Source: Candidatus Zixiibacteriota bacterium
GTDB taxonomy: Bacteria > Zixibacteria > MSB-5A5 > GN15 > FEB-12
Assembly (NCBI GenBank): GCA_029860345.1
Contig: JAOUBJ010000013.1
Coordinates: forward strand, 62,001-126,000
DNA: 64,000 nt
Reading direction: 5' to 3'
Shown here: in pieces, positions 35,654 to 44,024 of the stretch
Position numbering within the stretch: position 1 is the stretch's first letter
How the letters are laid out: each line of letters begins with the position of its first letter
Position numbers and translations under genes: made by a program
The notes under the pieces: model-generated
Database searches by the model: none
What the model saw: only the letters and a program-made list of their open reading frames with translations
Told to the model about the DNA's origin: nothing

Positions 35654-37339
35654 ATGTTTATTGAGAAGATGACATCTTTGAAGTTACGGTTGCACTTTTC
35701 TTTAGTCTTAGCGCTTTCCCTGGGGGTGTTGGCTCGGCCGGGCCCGGCCCGGGCTGAGGAACCCAGCCAGAATGGAAACGCGGCGCTGAACGGACGGATT
35801 GTCGACAGCATTGTCATCATCAACAGAAACATCTATGACACCTCCGACCCCGAATACGAGAGCTTTATCTTTCGCTGGGCCAACCGTCTCCATCGCAAGA
35901 CGCGAAAGTGGGTGATTGGAAACGAGGTTCTTCTTGAGTCCGGTTCTCCATATTCAAGTGACCTGGCCGACGAGACGGCGCGCAACCTGCGCCGGAGTCT
36001 GCCCATCTACGACGCCTGGATCGAATCCGACACGCTGTCCGACGGTCGTTTGGTGGTGCGGGTTATCACAATCGACCAATGGACGCTTTCAGGAGGGGTC
36101 AACGCCAAGCGTGAGGCCAACGAGATCAGCTATTCGTTTGGGCTGACCGACCGGAATTTCCTTGGGCACAACCAATTCGTCAGCAGCACATACTACGTTG
36201 AAGCCTCGGAGACCAACCATGCTCGCGCAACTTTCGCAGACAATCGACTGTTGGGCAAACCTCTTCGGCTGGAAGTGGATTATTCAGACGATCCACGATC
36301 CCGGTTCACGGAGTTAGTGATATCAAAACCGTACTACAGCCTCGCCCAGAAGTTTGCCGTTGGCTTCACGGCCAGGGCTATCGGCGGCAGGCGTGACGTG
36401 CCCAGCAACGGGAAGATCATAGCCCAGTCTGAATATGACGGCGACCAACTGAACCTCTCCGGCGCCTACCGCAGCGGAAGTTATTTGCAGAAGGGATCGG
36501 TCAAACTGGAGTACAAATACCGCTCCGAGGTAACGACAAGCCGAACCTTACTCACCGATGATACGCTCGAAATAGAGCTGGCCCGTCGCAGCTTTCCTGT
36601 GGATTCGTTGTATCATGAACTCCGCCTGACCCTCGGTGTTTCCAACGTCCGATTCATCAAACGTCGACGCATCGATGGTTTTGGATACACCGAGGACTTC
36701 ACGCTCGGCTCGTCGGCGGTGGCCATGCTTTCACGGGCCTTCAACCGCGATTCCACTGTCCACACATCTATGGAGTTGGTCTTGGCTCAGGGCTCGTCGA
36801 TAAAACCAGGCTTGCTGGTATTATCGGCCGGCGCCAGAGTCTGGTATCACCGTGATGAGACCATCCGGCGTCGACTCCAGTTTACCACCCACTTTTACAA
36901 CCAGAGTTTGTCGTATCTTACGCTTGCCGTTCGCGCCGTCTACACCTCCGACTGGCGAATAATGCAAACGAACGACCTCGTCCTGGGTGGCAATAGCGGT
37001 TTGCGAGGCTTTGGGCGCTACTTCAGAACAGGTGACCGCAGAGCGGTCCTCAATCTGGAAGGAAGAGTCTTTCCTGATTTGGGTTTCCTCAGTGTCTTGT
37101 TTGGCGGAGCATTATTCGTCGATCTGGGCAGGACTTTCAGGGCGGGGGAGAGCTTGGGTTGGAAAGGTTACTATGCTGCCGTAGGAGCCGGATTGAGAAT
37201 ATCGTTCGAACGGTCCAGCCGCAGCTCGCTGGTGCGCTGTGATGTCGCCTATTCGGCGCACGACGGATGGCAGCTATCCATATCTTCAGGACAGTTCTTC
37301 AAAGCCGCGCGGAATATTCTGGCCTTGACAAGTCGTTGA
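35654..37339 (+). CDS. Outer-membrane BamA/D15-like beta-barrel protein
   Basis: The protein of about 561 residues has a signal peptide (hydrophobic core in LRLHFSLVLALSLGVLARPG). A single POTRA-like stretch follows (residues 45-130, with GRIVDSIVIINRNIYDTSD), then a 16-strand-like barrel. The diagnostic loop GGNSGLRGFGRYFRTGDRR near residue 450 contains the RGF motif of the BamA/TamA/D15 superfamily, and the chain ends with alternating aromatic residues. Because only one POTRA is present it is unlikely to be BamA itself. A TTG at 35639 and ATGs at 35654 and 35669 are possible starts; none has a strong ribosome-binding site. The gene is monocistronic and divergent from the pilus operon. Confidence 0.78.
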   Translation: MFIEKMTSLKLRLHFSLVLALSLGVLARPGPARAEEPSQNGNAALNGRIVDSIVIINRNIYDTSDPEYESFIFRWANRLHRKTRKWVIGNEVLLESGSPYSSDLADETARNLRRSLPIYDAWIESDTLSDGRLVVRVITIDQWTLSGGVNAKREANEISYSFGLTDRNFLGHNQFVSSTYYVEASETNHARATFADNRLLGKPLRLEVDYSDDPRSRFTELVISKPYYSLAQKFAVGFTARAIGGRRDVPSNGKIIAQSEYDGDQLNLSGAYRSGSYLQKGSVKLEYKYRSEVTTSRTLLTDDTLEIELARRSFPVDSLYHELRLTLGVSNVRFIKRRRIDGFGYTEDFTLGSSAVAMLSRAFNRDSTVHTSMELVLAQGSSIKPGLLVLSAGARVWYHRDETIRRRLQFTTHFYNQSLSYLTLAVRAVYTSDWRIMQTNDLVLGGNSGLRGFGRYFRTGDRRAVLNLEGRVFPDLGFLSVLFGGALFVDLGRTFRAGESLGWKGYYAAVGAGLRISFERSSRSSLVRCDVAYSAHDGWQLSISSGQFFKAARNILALTSR

Positions 37340-37566
37340 AATGCAGTAAATTGAAAGTGGCGAAAACCACCACGGGTCGGTTGTACCTACTTTAGGAACT
37401 GCCTATTTTTGAATTGTGATCGGTCTGTTTAATCGAATTGAGGTCACTGACCTCTCCGTGGCAGTGGCCGCCGTGGACCTGGTCGGGGCGAAAACTGGTC
37501 ATTGGCGTTGTCTTGATAGAGCCGGTCCGATTCAGGAGTGAGGCGTCTGGTCGATAGGAACAACAG
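37340..37566. other. Intergenic region with nothing recognised
   Basis: This 227-nt gap between the barrel gene and the protease gene has no repeat of the families seen elsewhere, no convincing terminator and no clear promoter. Confidence 0.4.
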
Positions 37567-39618
37567 GTGATAAGAACTGTTGAAAAAAGCAGAATGATGC
37601 GTTGGGCATTGACAATCCTGATGGCCCTCATGGTAATGACGGCACACACCGCTATTCAGAGTGGCGATGTGCAGCTGTCCATGACGCCTATCGAGACTAT
37701 AGAGTCCGACTACCTGAAGGGTAACATCAGCCCTGATGAACGAGCACTCCACGTGATTCAGGCAGTCAAGTCGCCTCACGAACTGCCCACGCGCTATCGT
37801 CTTCAGGCCGGTGTGGCGACTCAGAGGGCGACGCGATGTGTCAGCATGGCGCTAAGGGACATAGTGTTTGATTTTGAACTGTTGTCGACGTCGACACAGA
37901 CCGCTTTCTTGTCATCGTTGGCGCGGTTTGAGACTGACTACACCTTTGACTCGCCTTCCGGATTATTCAAATTGCACTACGACCTTTCGCCGGACACAAA
38001 CGGCGTACCGGCGCTTGACGCAGACTCTTCCGGCGTCCCGGACTTTGTGGAGAAATGTGCGGCTTACTGCGACTCAAGCCATGCTCGACATATTGAACTG
38101 GGCTACATTCCGCCACCCTCCGACGGTGTTCTGGGTGGCGACGGAAAAATCGACGTCTACTTCCAAAACATGGCTCCATACGGATATGCCATCCCGGAGG
38201 GCAACGGACCCCAGCCGTGGAATGACTCTTACGGTTACTTCGTGTTGAACTCGGACTTTCTCGGTTTCGATCCAAATGACGATCCGGAAGGGTCGCAGTG
38301 GGGTGCCGCCAAGGTAACTATCGCCCACGAGTTTCATCATCTTGTACAGTATGCCTACGACTCAGGCGAAGAGAGATGGTCCATGGAACTCGATGCCGTC
38401 TTCATAGAGGAGATGATATTCGATCAGACCAATGACTGTTACAATTACCTCGATGAGTTTTATTCGTTCCCCCAGAAATCTTTGATGGAGAACTCGAGTC
38501 ATTACTACTCTTGTTTTCCCTGGGAGTTGTACCTGGCTCAAAAGTTTGACACGTCTCTCATTCTGGCCGCCTGGGAAGGTGCCCGGTATGGGCCGATGTT
38601 TTTCGATGCTCTGGGTGACAGTTTGTTGGGACGGTATGGCTGGACTCAGGACTCTGCTTTCGCCGAGTTTGCGGTATGGAATTTTTGCACCAATATACGA
38701 GATGACGGTCTGCATCATGAAGAGGCTGCAGGCTATCCGGAAGTAAACATAGGACTGAGCCATTCGGTCTATCCGGTTCCGCTTCAGAACTCCCCGGGGT
38801 ATCCCTCAGGCTACGCGACTACATATGTGCAATTTTTCCCCGGCGCTAATGTCGGGACATTGGTTCTGTCGTTCAATGGTTCCGACTCACGCCAGTGGGC
38901 GGCCTGGGTGATTCTGTCGACGGCGGAAAACATACACCAGTTTGTACCATTGGTGCTCAATCCCGGCAACTACCAGGGCAGTTTCGAAGTACCTCATTTC
39001 GAGGATTACTATCGTGTCGCTCTTTTCGGCGCCAACCTCACCGAGTACTCCGACGGTGTAGCATACACCTACCAGGCCCAGGTGCAACCGCCTTACGAGT
39101 TGGCTTCTCAATTGTTGACCAGTCCGGTGGTGTACGCGGCGGGTTCTCGGGAGTACCAATACCAGATTGAGAATCTTGCCCCCTTGAATGATATCGTCGA
39201 TGTCATGGTGTGGGACGCGTCGGGGTGGATCACCGCCGACACAATCGATCATGCTCTGGGTCCCAGTGAGGACACTGTCTACACGTTCGACGTACAGCCA
39301 CCCTTCGGTACCCAACTGGGCGATACGGCCACCCTGTTTTTCGCAATCGAATCCTGGGGTGATTCGACCGAGGCCGACACCCAGGCGGTACTGGTGACAG
39401 CCGTCCTGCAGCATGGCGATCTTGACTTCAGCGGTGCTATCGATATCTCCGATCTGGTCTATTTCGTCGACTACGCCTTTGCCGGTGGCCCGCCCCCGAT
39501 CCCGGTCCTGGATGCAGGCGATTTTCTCTGCGATGGCGGAATTGATATTTCCGATCTGGTTGAGTTGGTCGACTATATGTTTCAGGGGGGCAACCCACCG
39601 CCCTGCAATCCCTATTGA
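37567..39618 (+). CDS. Secreted metalloprotease-like protein with dockerin-like C-terminus
   Basis: The 683-residue protein starts with a signal peptide (RWALTILMALMVMTAHTA). The central part contains the zinc site TIAHEFHHLVQYAYDSGEER, an HExxH motif, preceded by DGKIDVYFQNMAPYGY and followed by ELDAVFIEEMIFDQ. It matches the MXAN_6640 family of putative metalloproteases. The last 70 residues hold two dockerin-type calcium repeats: GDLDFSGAIDISDLVYFVDY and GDFLCDGGIDISDLVELVDY. Such repeats are usual at the ends of secreted proteins in Zixibacteria-like genomes; a cohesin partner is not in the window. A GTG at 37567 or ATG at 37594 may be the start. Confidence 0.85.
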   Translation: MIRTVEKSRMMRWALTILMALMVMTAHTAIQSGDVQLSMTPIETIESDYLKGNISPDERALHVIQAVKSPHELPTRYRLQAGVATQRATRCVSMALRDIVFDFELLSTSTQTAFLSSLARFETDYTFDSPSGLFKLHYDLSPDTNGVPALDADSSGVPDFVEKCAAYCDSSHARHIELGYIPPPSDGVLGGDGKIDVYFQNMAPYGYAIPEGNGPQPWNDSYGYFVLNSDFLGFDPNDDPEGSQWGAAKVTIAHEFHHLVQYAYDSGEERWSMELDAVFIEEMIFDQTNDCYNYLDEFYSFPQKSLMENSSHYYSCFPWELYLAQKFDTSLILAAWEGARYGPMFFDALGDSLLGRYGWTQDSAFAEFAVWNFCTNIRDDGLHHEEAAGYPEVNIGLSHSVYPVPLQNSPGYPSGYATTYVQFFPGANVGTLVLSFNGSDSRQWAAWVILSTAENIHQFVPLVLNPGNYQGSFEVPHFEDYYRVALFGANLTEYSDGVAYTYQAQVQPPYELASQLLTSPVVYAAGSREYQYQIENLAPLNDIVDVMVWDASGWITADTIDHALGPSEDTVYTFDVQPPFGTQLGDTATLFFAIESWGDSTEADTQAVLVTAVLQHGDLDFSGAIDISDLVYFVDYAFAGGPPPIPVLDAGDFLCDGGIDISDLVELVDYMFQGGNPPPCNPY

Positions 39619-39629
39619 TCATTCTCAGT

Positions 39630-39665
39630 AAAAGTTCAATTGCCGCAAACTTTTGTCTTTTTTTT
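39630..39665 (+). terminator. Probable intrinsic terminator after the dockerin protein gene
   Basis: AAAAGTT (39630-39636) pairs with AACTTTT (39648-39654) and a run of eight T residues follows at 39658-39665. The stem is AT-rich and weak but the T-run is long. Confidence 0.6.
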
Positions 39666-39666
39666 C

Positions 39667-39695
39667 TTGACCGTAATCCAGACTTTCGATATCTA
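39667..39695 (+). promoter_or_regulatory. Possible promoter for the zinc-ribbon gene
   Basis: TTGACC at 39667-39672 and TATCTA at 39690-39695 are 17 bases apart, roughly 69 bases before the start codon at 39764. The -35 box is good and the -10 box mediocre. Confidence 0.4.
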
Positions 39696-39763
39696 AAGCA
39701 TACCTAGTTTGTCGCGTTCGTGAAGCAACAAGGAAGTTGGTTCCCGCGACAAGAGAGGGGGGA

Positions 39764-39979
39764 ATGATAGTGACCGGTTTTGAAGACAAGATTCTCATTT
39801 GTTGCGAGTGCCAGGAAGAGTTCGTCTTTACCGCTGCTGCTCAGGATTATTTTGCTGAGCGGGGATACACTGATGATCCCAAGCGGTGCAAGACGTGCCA
39901 TACTGGTTACAAAAAAGCGCAACGTGCCGACCAAAGTCGCTTCGGCGCTAAACGCCCGGAAATCGGATTGTCCGATTAG
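39764..39979 (+). CDS. Small zinc-ribbon protein
   Basis: The 71-residue protein matches the 'probable zinc-ribbon' (zf-trcl) family: EDKILICCECQEEFVFTAAA, then DYFAERGYTDDPKRCKTCHT. Two CxxC pairs would hold one zinc ion. The ATG at 39764 is chosen over an upstream GTG because GAGGGGGGA stands just before it. Family members are small, widespread and of unknown role, possibly nucleic-acid or ribosome related. It is followed by a strong intrinsic terminator and forms its own unit. Confidence 0.88.
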   Translation: MIVTGFEDKILICCECQEEFVFTAAAQDYFAERGYTDDPKRCKTCHTGYKKAQRADQSRFGAKRPEIGLSD

Positions 39980-39985
39980 ATTGCG

Positions 39986-40018
39986 AAAACCCCCGGTTTG
40001 TTAACCGAGGGTTTTCTT
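39986..40018 (+). terminator. Intrinsic terminator of the zinc-ribbon gene
   Basis: AAAACCC plus CGGTT pairs with AACCG plus GGGTTTT, with one bulged base on each side and a short TGTT loop, ending in TTTTCTT. The stem is A/T-flanked on both sides, so it may also serve the minus-strand gene ending at 40066. Confidence 0.75.
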
Positions 40019-40065
40019 GTGGGCCATGCGCGGAGGAGGAATTTGGTTGTACTTCTGATTTGTTG

Positions 40066-41817
40066 TTAACGAATCAGTACCATCTTTTTCGAATCCTCGT
40101 GTTTTCCTATGACTATGCGGTAATAGTACACGCCCGAAGCCAGTTGACCGTTGTTGTCATCAACGGCGTCAAAGAGCACCGATGTTTGGCCGGCCGGAAC
40201 ATTCCGATCAAGCAGGGTGGCAACCTTGCGACCAAGGCTGTTGAACACTTCAACCAAAGCGTGTGCCGCGTTGCCTGTAGTGAAACTAATTGTGGTCGAG
40301 GGATTGAACGGATTGGGGTAGTTCTGGGCCAGTTCAACTTTCCGGGGCACCAACGGTTCATCATCATCACCACCGCCGGACAATCCACCGCCGGACATTC
40401 CGCTTGACAGGTCGGCCGACGCAACGGTACCTACGAAACTAATATTCTCAACGAAGACCGTCGTGACCGCCCCTGCGTAGGTGTCGGAGCTGGGAACGGT
40501 ACTGCTGTTGAACGATGTCCTGCTGAAACTGCCGGGGAAGGGATCACCGGCGTCGCCGTGGTCGCCTTTGTGTTCCAATTCATAGAGACCATCGGCCTGC
40601 TCCAGCGCCACCTGATAGTGTGTCGACGTGGCCAGGCCGGGATACCATTCTCCACTGTTGTTGCTTTGCGCATCGTCAATGTGCCAGATCAACAGACCGG
40701 TGGCCGGTAAGTATGAGTCAAAGCCGATGCGCTGTCGATTTTCGATGAGAAAATACTCGCCGTCGACGGTGTCGGCGGAGTACAGTCGGTAGGCAATGTC
40801 GTTTTGTTCGGCATTCAGTATCGTTTCTGCGGTGAGCGCGTCGATCACATCAAGGGGTGTCAACCAGCCCAGTTGCATCTTGCTCCAGGCGCAAAGGTGC
40901 GACGGGGATTCCCCTTTTCCCTGGGGACCAAGCCAACTTCCGAACGACATCAGACCCCACTTGCCCACGCCGTTGGACGAATAGTCGGTGTCGTACAAGT
41001 CGGGCAACCCGAAAACATGGCCCAGTTCGTGGGCGATCACGCCGATCGTCTGATCGCCCGGTACCGACAAAAACTCCGGTTGAATTGTGTATGAAGAGAT
41101 ATTCACGCCATCGCGATAGCGGTTGTTGATGTTCCACTTGTGTGACCAGATTACATCACTACCCCCGCCGTACTCGGCCCCGCGGCCTGCGTGAATGACC
41201 AGCAAGCCATCGACTTCACCGTCGTCGTTGTTGTCGTAATTGCTGAAATCGACCAGCGGATCGACCAGGTCGACTAAGTCCTCGACCAATTTTTGACTGT
41301 TGTTCGGATAGGCGCCGGTGCCGTTGCTGTTGTTGACATAATATGCGTAATCCTCAGGCGCCCGTTGCCAACCCACCTCCGAAGGCAGGTCAACCGAAGC
41401 TAACTGAACCAGGTCGTATGATACTTCGCGGTAGTACTCGCTCACTGTAGCGCCCTGACTCCCAAAAATCAGACTGTCGAAACTACCACCCGGTACCGCC
41501 GCAACGTTGTCATCGAAGTCAACCAGGATAGCCAGCACCCTGAATTGACCGACAACATTGGGCGACAAGGAAAGTGACCCATTGGCACTTTTGATCGCTG
41601 TGCCGATGCCGGTCCGGACCTGGTCGATCCCCTTGGAGCGAGCCTCATCGAGATGTTCCAAATAGTAGGGAAGTACCGCGTCGCCGGTGGCCAGACGCAA
41701 AATCAATCCCGGATGCGGCGGGGCTGCATCTGCCGACCCGATCAGAAGCAATACCGCAACCAGGATAGGCCACATCAGCCGCATTAATCTGAGCCTGTAA
41801 TTCGCAAAAATCGTCAC
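40066..41817 (-). CDS. Secreted M6-family metalloprotease with Por/type IX-like sorting tail
   Basis: The 583-residue protein has a signal peptide (LMWPILVAVLLLIGSADA). The catalytic site is IGVIAHELGHVFGLPDLYD, an HExxHxxGxxD zinc motif of the immune-inhibitor-A (M6) family, and WSHKWNIN and GLLVIHAGRGAEYGG fit the same family. A Gly-rich linker leads to the C-terminal domain, LAQNYPNPFNPSTTISF to KKMVLIR, which matches the TIGR04183-type sorting domain recognised by type IX secretion in related phyla. The GTG at 41817 is chosen because GGAGG lies five bases upstream; a longer frame to 41862 lacks such support. Confidence 0.9.
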   Translation of the reverse strand: MTIFANYRLRLMRLMWPILVAVLLLIGSADAAPPHPGLILRLATGDAVLPYYLEHLDEARSKGIDQVRTGIGTAIKSANGSLSLSPNVVGQFRVLAILVDFDDNVAAVPGGSFDSLIFGSQGATVSEYYREVSYDLVQLASVDLPSEVGWQRAPEDYAYYVNNSNGTGAYPNNSQKLVEDLVDLVDPLVDFSNYDNNDDGEVDGLLVIHAGRGAEYGGGSDVIWSHKWNINNRYRDGVNISSYTIQPEFLSVPGDQTIGVIAHELGHVFGLPDLYDTDYSSNGVGKWGLMSFGSWLGPQGKGESPSHLCAWSKMQLGWLTPLDVIDALTAETILNAEQNDIAYRLYSADTVDGEYFLIENRQRIGFDSYLPATGLLIWHIDDAQSNNSGEWYPGLATSTHYQVALEQADGLYELEHKGDHGDAGDPFPGSFSRTSFNSSTVPSSDTYAGAVTTVFVENISFVGTVASADLSSGMSGGGLSGGGDDDEPLVPRKVELAQNYPNPFNPSTTISFTTGNAAHALVEVFNSLGRKVATLLDRNVPAGQTSVLFDAVDDNNGQLASGVYYYRIVIGKHEDSKKMVLIR

Positions 41818-42026
41818 TTTATCCTCCGCGTACATTCGAAGCGCATGTGTTCCGCCGAACAAATGGGCAAAGCCGGTGCCAGGCCTGATGGAGACTCGTA
41901 TGTTGCTGTGGGGTCATCTGTTCGGGCGGTTTAGTGAAGTATGGGGCGATGTTTCGTTGATGGTGGGAGTGGTTGAAACAGGGGGGAATAGGCCATAGGG
42001 CTTGTTGATAAACCACTATGCCATTA

Positions 42027-42088
42027 GTAGGGTGGGTCGCTCTTCGAACCGGCCTTTGACGGCAGTCCGCCTTGGCGGACTGCCCTAC
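42027..42088. repeat. Cloverleaf-like repeat, copy 2
   Basis: Outer arms GTAGGG and CCCTAC enclose GGGT/ACC and the strong hairpin GGCAGTCCGCC-TT-GGCGGACTGCC. The plan equals that of 1563-1624 but the hairpin stem is different in sequence. Confidence 0.75.
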
Positions 42089-42162
42089 GGTGTCGGGCGG
42101 GGTCGCCCAACACCACCTGCATACGGCTGCGGGGCCGGTCCGACTAAGGCACAGGATGCACC

Positions 42163-42207
42163 GTTGTGTCGGGTCTTGATTCCGTGCTAACGGAAGTGTG
42201 ACCCGAC
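42163..42207. repeat. Folded dispersed repeat, GTCGGGTC family, copy 2
   Basis: This is identical to 1329-1373 except for one loop base (C to T). Outer stem GTCGGGTC/GACCCGAC, inner stem TTCCGT/ACGGAA. Confidence 0.8.
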
Positions 42208-42229
42208 TCAGATTCTGTGTCAAGCGTGG

Positions 42230-42283
42230 GCGGCAGGTCACACAAATCCACTGGCGTCCGCCGCGGCGGACAAGACCTGCCGC
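42230..42283. repeat. Folded repeat related to the GTCGGGTC family
   Basis: GCGGCAGGTC (42230-42239) pairs with GACCTGCCGC (42274-42283), with an inner GTCCGCC/GGCGGAC stem (42256-42270). Read on the other strand it carries GGTCTTG and TGTGACC at the positions where the other copies do. Confidence 0.65.
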
Positions 42284-42344
42284 AACTATCTAACTTGATA
42301 CACAACATTGGTTGGGCGGCATCCCTGCAATAGCGCCAAGTTTA

Positions 42345-42412
42345 GTAGGGCGGAACCCTCCCAGCGGTTCCGCCATCGGAAAACGGCAGAACCAGAAGCG
42401 GTTCTGGCCTAC
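42345..42412. repeat. Cloverleaf-like repeat, copy 3
   Basis: Outer arms GTAGG and CCTAC enclose GGCGGAACC/GGTTCCGCC and CAGAACC/GGTTCTG hairpins. The stems share no sequence with copies 1 and 2 beyond the outer arms, but the architecture is the same. Confidence 0.75.
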
Positions 42413-42727
42413 GCTGTGGTGAAAACGTCAAACTCTGCTACTCCACCTTAAGCAAAGCGACAGGTGGATGTTTTATAGGCAAAACAGAAGCATCCCACCC
42501 GGCGCAAAGCCTCTGGGTGGGGTACTGTGCACCGGCGTGGCGCACGAGGACGTACACCACGCACACACACCAAGTGTTGAAGCTGCAAACGGTCGAAGCA
42601 CGCAAGTCGGGCTTAACTGCCGCACTCACAAGAAAGGAGACCGCCGAAGCAGTCTCCTTTCGCGCGATAGTTCGCTAAGCCGGCGTTAGCCGGGGTGTAC
42701 CGGTTTCAACCGACTTCACGCCTGGAA

Positions 42728-44014
42728 TCAGAACTCGACCCCGGTAGCCAGGGCGAAATTCAGACCACGGGTCGAGTAGGGGGAGAATGACGACCCGGTC
42801 TGGGCTGCAAAATCCAGCCTGAAGGCTCCCAGGTGCAAGCCTGATCCCACAGAAAAAACAGAACCCTTGTTACCACCAACGGCGAAACCTGTGCGCAACG
42901 GCAGAACACTGAACTTGTTCCATTCCAGGCCGGCGGCCAGTCGCGGCTTGGTGGAGGCGCCGTTGCCCGTATGGAAACCCTGCTGCCAGTCGACCGCCCA
43001 GAGCAATTGGCCGGACACATTGGCGATACCGATGGTCATGGTTGCCGGTAATTTGTTGGAGAAACCGGCGATCTCCTTGGTGTAGTCTTCAGAGACTACA
43101 TAGTCTTCGTCCATGTTATCGGCCGTCATGGTGTCGAACGAGAACAGATAACCGTGCTCTTCGGCATCACCGCTCCAGGAGATGTTGCTGAGAAAGTTCT
43201 TGATACTCAGGCCGACCGTGTAATCACGATTGAGTTCCAGGGCGCCGCCGATATCCACAGCATACCCGGAACCACCGGTCGCGGTGCGGGCTATCATACG
43301 TCCATCGCCGGAGAAACCGGTCTCCAGAGTGGTGACGCCGCCCTCAAGTTCGGATATCTCTTCGACCGCGAGGCCCTTGATGTACTTAAAAGTACCACCC
43401 ACAGCCAAACGTCGGTGACCTATCTTGGCCACCTGTCGACCATAGGACAAGCCGGTCGCAACGTAGGCCACGGCGTCGGAGTAGGAACCGGTCAGTTCGA
43501 TCTCTTTGCCGAAAGTGTTACCGTTGAACACCAGTTCGATGATGTCCTTGCTTAGATTGACGTCGGCCACACCGACGCCTGTAACGCTGAAGACGAACGA
43601 GTTGTACGATAGCGAGAATGCTGAAGCTTCAACGTCGGCGATCAGGTTCAGGCCTTCATCAGGCACTTTGTCCAAAATCTCGCGCTTGTCGGCATCGGTC
43701 AGGATGGCCCCGGTGTAACGATTGTAGTCACCGAGCGAGATTGAGTTGTTGGCGATATTGACGCCGACTCCGACCAGTTCCAGGCCGGTCTGACGGTATT
43801 CCTGGAAGCCCAGGTTGGCCGGATTATACCGCGCAGCGTCAACACCGGAGGCTAGCGACATGTACGCCCCGGACATAGCCATGCTTCGCGCCGATGACTG
43901 ACCACCGGCCAGGGCCGAGCCGGCCAGGAGTAACAGTGTCACTCCCAGGCAGGCGGCGCTGTAAAACATGCGTTTGCGGTGCGGTGATTCGTTGGTTGTC
44001 GTAGTAATTCTCAT
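42728..44014 (-). CDS. Outer-membrane beta-barrel protein (PorV/FadL-like), function unknown
   Basis: The 428-residue protein has a signal peptide (SAACLGVTLLLLAGSALAGG). It then has the early motif ARSMAMSGAYMSLASGVDAA followed by RYNPANLGF, which is typical of the FadL/PorV-like barrels of FCB bacteria ('R..AMGGA...A..D..A...NPA.L'). The rest is beta-rich with glycine and aromatic alternation and ends in a short strand, FALATGVEF. The ATG at 44014 has AAGGAGG five to six bases before it; a start at 44059 would lie inside the leader. It follows the large lipoprotein gene by ten bases, so the two are one operon. Confidence 0.8.
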   Translation of the reverse strand: MRITTTTNESPHRKRMFYSAACLGVTLLLLAGSALAGGQSSARSMAMSGAYMSLASGVDAARYNPANLGFQEYRQTGLELVGVGVNIANNSISLGDYNRYTGAILTDADKREILDKVPDEGLNLIADVEASAFSLSYNSFVFSVTGVGVADVNLSKDIIELVFNGNTFGKEIELTGSYSDAVAYVATGLSYGRQVAKIGHRRLAVGGTFKYIKGLAVEEISELEGGVTTLETGFSGDGRMIARTATGGSGYAVDIGGALELNRDYTVGLSIKNFLSNISWSGDAEEHGYLFSFDTMTADNMDEDYVVSEDYTKEIAGFSNKLPATMTIGIANVSGQLLWAVDWQQGFHTGNGASTKPRLAAGLEWNKFSVLPLRTGFAVGGNKGSVFSVGSGLHLGAFRLDFAAQTGSSFSPYSTRGLNFALATGVEF

Positions 44015-44024
44015 GGCCGCCTCC

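Larger units (their letters stand above)
41863..42727. repeat. Repeat-packed intergenic region
   Basis: This ~865-nt gap holds no convincing gene but several dispersed repeats in a row. They are a GTAGGG cloverleaf at 42027-42088, the 45-nt GTCGGGTC element at 42163-42207, a related folded element with GCGGCAGGTC and GACCTGCCGC arms at 42230-42283, a second GTAGGG cloverleaf at 42345-42412, a 32-nt element at 42494-42525 and a 28-nt element at 42537-42564. Partners of all of these lie elsewhere in the window. A GGAGACcgccgaagcaGTCTCC hairpin lies near 42637-42656. Confidence 0.75.
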
